Assembly: GCA_902604525.1 (NCBI GenBank)
Contig: CACKYY010000008.1
Coordinates: forward strand, 1-51,488
DNA length: 51,488 nt
Direction: 5' to 3'
DNA from: an uncultured Pelagibacteraceae bacterium
Lineage (GTDB): Bacteria; Pseudomonadota; Alphaproteobacteria; Pelagibacterales; Pelagibacteraceae
Every line of letters begins with the position of its first letter. Position 1 is the first letter of the stretch. The notes under the pieces were generated by a model that saw only the letters and a program-made list of their open reading frames with translations, ran no database searches and was not told where the DNA came from. Below are positions 45,362 through 51,488 of this stretch, in pieces. The translations under genes were made by a program, and so were the position numbers.

Positions 45362-46480
45362 ATGAGAAAATTAAGTAAATTGTTACTTGCTCTTTCTTTT
45401 GTTGTATCTGTAACTTCTTCAGCCTTTGCTGTTACTGTAGCATCTTGGGGCGGAGCATATACAGACTCTCAAAAGCAAGGGTATGGTGATCCAACAGCAG
45501 CAGCTCTAGGAGTTGATATCAACTGGGTTGACTATTCTGGAGGATTATCAGAGATCAAAGCACAAAAAGAGGCGGGTGCTATAACTTGGGATATTATCGA
45601 TGTATTTGCATTTGATACTATTAATGGTTGTGACGAAGGTATATTTGTTAAATTTGATTTTGACAAAGACTTCCCAGCAGCTCCAGATGGAACACCTGCA
45701 AGCGAAGACTTCTTCGCTCCAATGCCAAGTGAGTGTGCAGTAGGAAACATTCTGTACTCTTGGAACTATGCTTTTGATACAAGAGCTTTTGATGGTAAAG
45801 AACCAAAAACTATCAAAGACTTTTTTAACACTAAAAAATTTCCAGGTAAAAGAGCAATCTACAAAAGTGCTCTTACAAATCTAGAAATTGCTTTAGCTGC
45901 TGACGGCGTAAATATGGGTAAAGGTGGAGAATTACTTTACAAAAAGCTTGAAGAAGAAGGCGGTGTTGACAGAGCAATGAATAAAATTAAAGAACTTTGT
46001 ACAGATCCAAATGGTGGATGTGTATTCTGGTCTGCAGGTGCTCAACCACCAGAACTATTAGTTGCTGGTGAAGTTGTTATGGCAACTGGTTGGAACGGAA
46101 GATTCTTTAACGCAGAAGTTGGTGAAGGCGCTCCAATTAAGCAAGTATGGCATGGTCAAGGTCTTGACTATGAGTATTTTGCATTAGTTAAGGGTGGACC
46201 AGATGAAGCAAATGCTAAAAAAGCTTTAGCTATGATGACTAACACTGAAATGTTAGCGGGTAGTGCGAAGTACATTGCATATGCTCCATACAGATTATCA
46301 TCTTTAGAAATTATCAAAGCTAATGAGCCTTGGTACAAAGATGGTAAAACTGAAATGATGCCACAAATGCCAACAGCTCCTGCAAATACTAAGAAATATT
46401 TCTTAGTTGATCCTTTCTACTGGGCAGATAATGGAACAGAGATTGGTGAAAAATGGGAAGCTATGAAAGCAGGCTTATAA
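45362..46480 (+). CDS. potD: Pot-type periplasmic binding protein (polyamine-like substrate)
   Basis: Extracellular solute-binding protein of the PotD class, 372 aa. The signal peptide covers about residues 1-23 (ends SSAFA), and the mature start VTVASWGGAYTDSQK is typical. The ATG at 45362 with GGAGG five bases upstream is chosen over an in-frame TTG at 45287, which lies in the promoter. Conserved sections include EAGAITWDIIDVF and FFNTKKFPGKRAIYK. The substrate may be a polyamine or another organic cation. A strong terminator follows before the permease genes. Confidence 0.9.
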   Translation: MRKLSKLLLALSFVVSVTSSAFAVTVASWGGAYTDSQKQGYGDPTAAALGVDINWVDYSGGLSEIKAQKEAGAITWDIIDVFAFDTINGCDEGIFVKFDFDKDFPAAPDGTPASEDFFAPMPSECAVGNILYSWNYAFDTRAFDGKEPKTIKDFFNTKKFPGKRAIYKSALTNLEIALAADGVNMGKGGELLYKKLEEEGGVDRAMNKIKELCTDPNGGCVFWSAGAQPPELLVAGEVVMATGWNGRFFNAEVGEGAPIKQVWHGQGLDYEYFALVKGGPDEANAKKALAMMTNTEMLAGSAKYIAYAPYRLSSLEIIKANEPWYKDGKTEMMPQMPTAPANTKKYFLVDPFYWADNGTEIGEKWEAMKAGL

Positions 46481-46481
46481 T

Positions 46482-46549
46482 TTCAGTTTTAAACACTGAA
46501 TTAATATAATATATTTAGGGCGGTTATTAATTAACCGCCCTTTTTTTTT
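46482..46549 (+). terminator. Tandem hairpins: strong terminator between potD and potB
   Basis: TTCAGT (46482-46487) pairs with ACTGAA (46495-46500). A second, stronger stem GGGCGGTTA (46518-46526) pairs with TAACCGCCC (46532-46540) and is followed by nine T (46541-46549). The next base is the A of the potB ATG, so the terminator abuts the start codon. Partial read-through would set permease levels. Confidence 0.85.
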
Positions 46550-47812
46550 ATGAGCTCAGAAACAAAACAAATTTTAACTACTGACGGAATTCCACTTGAG
46601 GTCAGTCTAAAAAAGGCAGAAAAGAAGAATAAAATTAAAGCCTTTCTTCTTGTTGCTCCATTACTGTTATTCTTATTCATTACATATGTTTTTCCAATTG
46701 GTGAGATGTTTACAAGAAGTGTAGACGATAAAATGATTACTAATATGCTTCCTAAAACCTTTAAAGCGATGGAAAAATGGGACGGAAAAGAATTACCTCC
46801 AGAAGAAGTTTTTTCTGGCTTCTATTCAGACTACAAGGTTTTAATTGAAAACCAAACACAAGGAAAACTTGGTCAAAGATTAAATAAAGAAAAAAATGGT
46901 TTTAACTCCATCACTAAAAAATTAATGAGACAAATTAAAAGAAATAAAATTGATGAAAGTCAAAGTATCAAAGAACAAATAATGAAGGTTCATAAAAGAT
47001 GGAGAGATGTTGAATATTGGCAAGCGATTAAACGAACTGCCCCTCCTTACACTATGGCAAAATATTTAAAAGGTATGGACATGTACTTTGCGGCTGACGG
47101 CAGTATTGCACAAGTAGATGAAGATAGACGAATACACAGAATACTTTGGTTAAGAACCCTAGAAATAGCATTGTTTGTAACAATTTTCTGTTTTTTGATG
47201 GGTTATCCAATAGCTCATTTACTTGCAACATTGCCAATGAAATACAGCAATCTTTTAATGATATGTGTACTATTACCTTTTTGGACTTCGTTACTCGTAA
47301 GAACTGCCAGTTGGATGATTTTATTGCAGCAACAGGGAGTAGTAAATGATTTCTTTGTAATGATTGGTCTTGTTGCAGACGATAACAGACCAGAGATGAT
47401 GTATAATAAAGTTGGCACCTATGTTGCAATGACACAAATATTATTACCATTTATGGTTCTTCCACTTTACAGTGTCATGAAAACAATATCTCCAAGTTTG
47501 ATGAGAGCTGGAAAATCTTTAGGTGGAACTCCATTTGTTGCATTTTGGAAAGTTTATTTTCCATTAACTATTCCAGGTATTGGTGCAGGATGTTTGTTAG
47601 TATTTATTTTAGCAATTGGTTATTATATTACTCCAGCATTAGTTGGAGGTGCCTCAGGCACTTTAATTAGTAATCAAATTGCGTATCATATGAAAACTAC
47701 ATTGGATTGGAGTTTTGCATCTGCAATGGGTTTAATGTTGTTATCAGGAGTTTTAGTAATTTATTGGATTTATAACAAATTAGTAGGAGTTGATAATATT
47801 AAGTTAGGTTAA
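46550..47812 (+). CDS. potB: Pot-type ABC importer permease (PotB-like, enlarged)
   Basis: Permease with a membrane helix at about residues 31-50, then a hydrophilic stretch of about 150 residues (WDGKELPPEEVFSGFYSDYK onward). Five further helices contain the binding-protein-dependent permease loop AGKSLGGTPFVAFWKVYFPL near residue 325. At 420 aa it is about 130 residues longer than E. coli PotB because of the hydrophilic insertion after helix one. The start has no ribosome site because the terminator's T tract directly precedes it; the true start might be slightly later. Confidence 0.88.
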   Translation: MSSETKQILTTDGIPLEVSLKKAEKKNKIKAFLLVAPLLLFLFITYVFPIGEMFTRSVDDKMITNMLPKTFKAMEKWDGKELPPEEVFSGFYSDYKVLIENQTQGKLGQRLNKEKNGFNSITKKLMRQIKRNKIDESQSIKEQIMKVHKRWRDVEYWQAIKRTAPPYTMAKYLKGMDMYFAADGSIAQVDEDRRIHRILWLRTLEIALFVTIFCFLMGYPIAHLLATLPMKYSNLLMICVLLPFWTSLLVRTASWMILLQQQGVVNDFFVMIGLVADDNRPEMMYNKVGTYVAMTQILLPFMVLPLYSVMKTISPSLMRAGKSLGGTPFVAFWKVYFPLTIPGIGAGCLLVFILAIGYYITPALVGGASGTLISNQIAYHMKTTLDWSFASAMGLMLLSGVLVIYWIYNKLVGVDNIKLG

Positions 47813-47814
47813 TT

Positions 47815-48669
47815 ATGGCATTACCAAGTTATACTGAAACACGATATAGAATTTGGCATTATTTTTATATTGCTATTTGCACCTTTGTTTTTTTCTTTTT
47901 AATTGCACCTCTATTTGTAATTTTTCCTTTATCATTTAATGCAGAAGAATTTTTGGTTTTTTCTGAAGGAATGAAAAGACTTGATCCTGAAGCTTTCTCA
48001 TTTAGATGGTATCACGAAATGGTTTATGGAACAAAAAATCCATGGGGGCTAGCTGCTAAGAATAGTTTTATAATTGCAATATTTGCAACCATTGGATCAA
48101 TTATTTTAGGTACACTTGCTGCTTTAGGGCTAAGCAGTAGACATATGCCGTATAAAGGTTTGATTATGGCAGTTTTAATTTCTCCAATGATTGTTCCATT
48201 AATTATATCTGGAGTAGCTATTTTCTTTTTCATGGCAAAAGTTGGTTTAGCTGCAACACACACAGGAATAGTTATGGCACATATTATATTGGGCACCCCA
48301 TTTGTTGTGATAACCGTTACTGCAACACTTTCAGGTTTTGATCATAGTGTAACTCGAGCAGCTTCAAGTTTAGGGAGTAACCCATTTAATACATTTATGA
48401 AAATTACATTACCTCTAATACTTCCAGGTGTAATTTCAGGAGGATTGTTTGCGTTTGTTACATCATTTGATGAAGTTGTTGTTGTATTATTTTTGGCAGG
48501 ATTGGAGAATACAACTATTCCAGTTCAAATGTGGACAGGTTTAAGAGAGCAGCTAAGTCCAACTATTCTCGCAGTTGCAACATGTTTAATTATTTTATCT
48601 ACTTTAATTTTAGTCACAGCAGAATTATTAAGAAGAAGATCTGAGAGATTAAGAGGAATAAATAGATAA
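47815..48669 (+). CDS. potC: Pot-type ABC importer permease (PotC-like)
   Basis: A 284-aa permease with six membrane helices. The coupling loop RAASSLGSNPFNTFMKITLP is near residue 183. LAALGLSSRHMPYKG and TSFDEVVVVLFLAG are characteristic of PotC. It starts 2 bases after potB. It completes the importer with PotA, the binding protein and PotB. Confidence 0.92.
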   Translation: MALPSYTETRYRIWHYFYIAICTFVFFFLIAPLFVIFPLSFNAEEFLVFSEGMKRLDPEAFSFRWYHEMVYGTKNPWGLAAKNSFIIAIFATIGSIILGTLAALGLSSRHMPYKGLIMAVLISPMIVPLIISGVAIFFFMAKVGLAATHTGIVMAHIILGTPFVVITVTATLSGFDHSVTRAASSLGSNPFNTFMKITLPLILPGVISGGLFAFVTSFDEVVVVLFLAGLENTTIPVQMWTGLREQLSPTILAVATCLIILSTLILVTAELLRRRSERLRGINR

Positions 48670-48705
48670 TTTACCTAAATAAACTTTTCATATATAGAAC
48701 TTAGT

Positions 48706-50928
48706 GTGGAAATCAAAAAAGTAGTTATTATTGGATCAGGTACAATGGGTAGCGGAATTGCTGCTCATTTATGTAATGCAAATGTTCCAGTAACATTGTT
48801 GGATTTAACTACTGATATAAGCTCCAATGCGAGAGATAGAATTTTTAAATCAAGACCACCATTACTGATAGACAAATCTCAAATTAATAACATTAAAGTA
48901 GGAAATATTTCAGATGACTTTGATACAGTTAAAGAAGCTGATTGGATAGTTGAAGCAGTTGTTGAACGTATAGATATTAAGCATCAGATATATGATAAAA
49001 TATTTAAGTCTAGAAAAGATGGTGCTATAGTCTCCTCAAACACATCCTCAATTCCAATAAAAGTACTTTCACAGAATTTAACTAACGAACAAAAAAAAGA
49101 TTTTTGCATTACACACTTCTTTAATCCCGTTCGATATATGGGATTATTAGAAATTGTTAAAAATGAAAATAATGATTTAAAAAAAATAAATTCACTTCAA
49201 AAATTTTGTGAGATTGAGCTTGGTAAAGGGGCCATAGTCTGTAACGATACTCCAGGTTTTTTAGGAAATAGGGTCGGTGTATATGCTATGCAAATAGCAA
49301 TGACTGAGGCTTTCAAAATGAAATTAACTGTTGAAGAAGCTGACGCAATTTTTGGAAGACCAATGGGAATTCCTAAAACAGGAGTTTTTGGACTTTATGA
49401 TTTAATTGGCATTGATTTAATGGCCGATGTATTAAAAAGTTTTATAAAAGAGCTACCTGAAACTGACAAATTTCATGAAGTTGCACAAGAAATTCCTCTA
49501 ATTAAAAAACTAATTGAAACTGGTTATACTGGTCGAAAAGGTAAAGGTGGCTTTTATAGAATAAATAAAGATGGGGACACAAAAATTTTAGAGGCCCTAA
49601 ATCTAGAAACAGGAGATTATTCACCTAGCAAAAAAATCGATATTAAATCTGAAAAAGTTGATCTTAAAAAATTAATTAATCGAGATGACAAATATGGAAA
49701 ATATGCTTGGTCAGTGATTTCAAAAATAATTAAGTACTCATCTTCATTAGTTCATGACATTACAGATGAGTTTAATGATATTGATGAAGCAATGAGACTT
49801 GGTTTTAATTGGTCTAAAGGACCTTTTGAAATGTTGGAAGAAATTGGAGTAAAAAACTTTTTTAATAAAATAGATAATTATGGTGGGAATAAATTTTTAG
49901 AGAATCTTGCTAAATCAAAAAATGAAAATTTTTATGGAGAAAGGCAAAAATATACTAAAATTGAAACATTAGGAAAGGTTAAGAGGAAGGCCCAAAGTAT
50001 TGATGGAAATAGCTCTGCTCAAATTTATAAATTTAAAGACTATAATATCGTTGAGTTTACCACTAAGGCAAACGCTCTAGATTATGACTCTATGGATGCT
50101 TTAAAAAAAGCAACTGACAAACCTTTAATTATTATTAATGAAAGTATGCAATTCTCTGCAGGAGTAAATCTAAGCTATACGATGAATTTTGCAAATAAAA
50201 GAGATTTTAAATCTATTGAAAAATTCATTAAATATTTTCAAGAAACTTGTAAAGAACTTAAGTATTCAAAATATCCTGTGATATCTGCACCTTCAGGTTT
50301 AACTTTAGGAGGAGGCTTTGAAGTTCTTGTGCAAAGTAATTTTGTTGCATCGCACACGAATATTGTAATTGGTTTAGTTGAGACAATAGTTGGATTGATC
50401 CCTGCTGGTGGTGGTTGCAAAGAAATGTTGGCAAGATGGCAAAGTACAGAAGAAAGTAAAAATGATCCAAATTTTGCTCCATTAAAAGTTTTTGACATTA
50501 TTGGTTATGGTAAAACAGCAACTTCGCCAGTGGAGGCAGTGCCTTTAAAATATCTTAAGCCAGAAGACAAAAAAATAATGAATAGAAATAGTTTACTCGA
50601 AGCATCAAAACAAATTTTAGATGAAAACCGAGAATTTAAATCGCCATCTGAATTAGTATTTAATTTGCCAGGTGAAAGTGTTAGGGGCGAAATGCACAAA
50701 GTTTTAGACAAACTTTACAATGATAAAGTTATACTTGATCACGGCATGGTAGTTGCTAAAGAATTAGCATATGTACTAAGTGGTGGAGATACATCAATAG
50801 ACAAACAACTTTCAGAAGACGATTTGTTTAAATTAGAGCTAGATGCTTTTATGAAACTTATTGAAACCCCTAAAACTCAGGAAAGAATAAAGCATACTCT
50901 TGCAACTGGAAAACCTTTAGTTAATTAG
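48706..50928 (+). CDS. FadN-type 3-hydroxyacyl-CoA dehydrogenase/enoyl-CoA hydratase
   Basis: A 740-aa multifunctional beta-oxidation enzyme. The NAD-binding motif GSGTMGSGIAAHL is at residues 10-22, and the dehydrogenase section has ITHFFNPVRYMGLLEIV with the catalytic His. HCDH C-terminal domains follow at about 185-290 and 335-400. A crotonase domain occupies the C-terminal part (LTLGGGFEVLVQSNFVASH, then GLVETIVGLIPAGGG). The dehydrogenase-first order is that of FadN rather than FadB. It starts with GTG (48706), without a ribosome site. The 3' end overlaps the convergent cyclophilin gene by 4 bases. Confidence 0.88.
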   Translation: MEIKKVVIIGSGTMGSGIAAHLCNANVPVTLLDLTTDISSNARDRIFKSRPPLLIDKSQINNIKVGNISDDFDTVKEADWIVEAVVERIDIKHQIYDKIFKSRKDGAIVSSNTSSIPIKVLSQNLTNEQKKDFCITHFFNPVRYMGLLEIVKNENNDLKKINSLQKFCEIELGKGAIVCNDTPGFLGNRVGVYAMQIAMTEAFKMKLTVEEADAIFGRPMGIPKTGVFGLYDLIGIDLMADVLKSFIKELPETDKFHEVAQEIPLIKKLIETGYTGRKGKGGFYRINKDGDTKILEALNLETGDYSPSKKIDIKSEKVDLKKLINRDDKYGKYAWSVISKIIKYSSSLVHDITDEFNDIDEAMRLGFNWSKGPFEMLEEIGVKNFFNKIDNYGGNKFLENLAKSKNENFYGERQKYTKIETLGKVKRKAQSIDGNSSAQIYKFKDYNIVEFTTKANALDYDSMDALKKATDKPLIIINESMQFSAGVNLSYTMNFANKRDFKSIEKFIKYFQETCKELKYSKYPVISAPSGLTLGGGFEVLVQSNFVASHTNIVIGLVETIVGLIPAGGGCKEMLARWQSTEESKNDPNFAPLKVFDIIGYGKTATSPVEAVPLKYLKPEDKKIMNRNSLLEASKQILDENREFKSPSELVFNLPGESVRGEMHKVLDKLYNDKVILDHGMVVAKELAYVLSGGDTSIDKQLSEDDLFKLELDAFMKLIETPKTQERIKHTLATGKPLVN

Positions 50929-51488
50929 TTTTCTAATAATTGAAATTCTTTAATATAATCAGGCCGTAATACATAATCTGTTTTATTACCAACTTTAATT
51001 TTTTTTAAAGCGTCCAAGCCAAATATTACTTTACCAACTGGTGTATATTCTCCTTGGTATAAAGGAATATCTTTTAAGATAATAAAGAATTCACTATCCT
51101 CAGTATCAAATTCCCCTCTGGCCATAGCAACAGTTCCTGCTTCAAACTTGTAATCAGTACTTAATTCTGATTTTAATTTACCAAGCTTGGACGTACCACT
51201 TCCAATTTTAAAATAGTTTATATTATCATGATAACCAAACTCAAGATCACCTGCTTGGACTAAAGTATTTTCTATAACACGATAAAATGCTGAATTATTA
51301 TACAAACCTGAATTAACAAAATATTTAAATCTTTCAACCGATTTAGGTGAAACTTTAGGATAAAGTTCAATTGCAACTTTCCCACACTCAACATCCATAA
51401 TAGCTAAATTTTTTGGATCACTAATTTTAAGTTCATCTAATTCAAGTTCTTTTACAAACAAACATTTATTTTTAATCAAATAAAAAGA
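50925..51488 (-). CDS. Cyclophilin-type peptidyl-prolyl isomerase, probably 5'-truncated by the window
   Basis: Catalyses proline cis-trans isomerisation. Family sections are MDVECGKVAIELYPKVSPKSVERF, in part, NSAFYRVIENTLVQAGD (RVI.....QAGD core), GTVAMARGEFDTEDSEFFI and PVGKVIFGLDAL. The reading frame is open to the window edge. A TTG at 51479 could start a 184-aa protein, but the real start and any signal peptide probably lie beyond 51488. The downstream end converges on the FadN-like gene. Confidence 0.85.
   Translation of the reverse strand, partial: SFYLIKNKCLFVKELELDELKISDPKNLAIMDVECGKVAIELYPKVSPKSVERFKYFVNSGLYNNSAFYRVIENTLVQAGDLEFGYHDNINYFKIGSGTSKLGKLKSELSTDYKFEAGTVAMARGEFDTEDSEFFIILKDIPLYQGEYTPVGKVIFGLDALKKIKVGNKTDYVLRPDYIKEFQLLEN

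Noticed and set aside
47052..47450. Minus-strand 132-codon frame inside potB
   Set aside because: Antisense to conserved membrane helices; composition is that of a reverse shadow.

Overview
The window reads as a streamlined, AT-rich alphaproteobacterial chromosome, most likely SAR11 (Pelagibacterales). The signs are visibly very low GC, intergenic gaps mostly of 0-100 bases, many TAATG/ATGA stop-start overlaps, several transport operons for organic nitrogen compounds, a gene order thyX-mrp-hflKC-degP-miaA-ilvIHC-leuA-mreBCD-mrdA-rodA, and a fragment of a circularly permuted (alphaproteobacterial type) tmRNA at the left edge. The assignment is inferred from gene content and style, not from a marker-gene tree. 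No gene-free stretch exceeds about 130 bases. I see no rRNA, complete tRNA, CRISPR array, insertion sequence or prophage.

Left block (1-16.8 kb), housekeeping: thyX converges on mrp. A 51-base divergent promoter gap then starts a long plus-strand run: hflK-hflC and a DUF2065 protein (membrane protease control), a DegP-type protease, miaA, branched-chain amino acid synthesis (ilvI, ilvH, ilvC, leuA) and, with no gap after leuA, the rod-shape/elongasome genes mreB-mreC-mreD-mrdA-rodA.

Second block (16.9-22.5 kb), small-molecule metabolism and redox: a tight operon of a DadA-like FAD oxidoreductase, a DMT exporter, a D-2-hydroxyacid dehydrogenase, a histone-deacetylase-family amidohydrolase and MsrB. 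A glutaredoxin and a DUF2805 protein oppose it. Then comes a LysE-family exporter with a conspicuous hairpin in its leader.

Third block (22.6-35.5 kb), two branched-chain/amide-type ABC importers. The first has its binding protein upstream, separated from the permease/ATPase genes by a strong terminator, and continues into an AzlCD exporter pair; it also carries an unidentified 60-aa protein between its permeases. Next are a glutarate 2-hydroxylase (CsiD/GlaH) and a ProC-like reductase. The second importer (livG-livF-livH-livM) converges on its probable binding protein, with a shared bidirectional terminator and a 22-codon membrane micro-ORF between them.

Fourth block (35.6-39.7 kb, minus strand), a translationally coupled catabolic operon: luciferase-like flavin monooxygenase, PF06684 'amino acid synthesis' protein, alpha/beta hydrolase and aldehyde dehydrogenase. 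It is oriented so that the binding protein of the second importer follows it. My leading candidate for an undescribed system is this importer plus a Rut-like oxidative ring- or amide-opening pathway.

Right block (39.8-51.5 kb): two DMT transporters flank a hotdog thioesterase. An EutA-like racemase-fold protein and a DoeA/EutD-like ectoine hydrolase follow, then a Pot-type ABC importer (ATPase, binding protein, two permeases) with a good sigma-70 promoter, operator-like palindromes and an intra-operon terminator. The window ends with a FadN-type multifunctional beta-oxidation enzyme and a cyclophilin that probably runs off the right edge.
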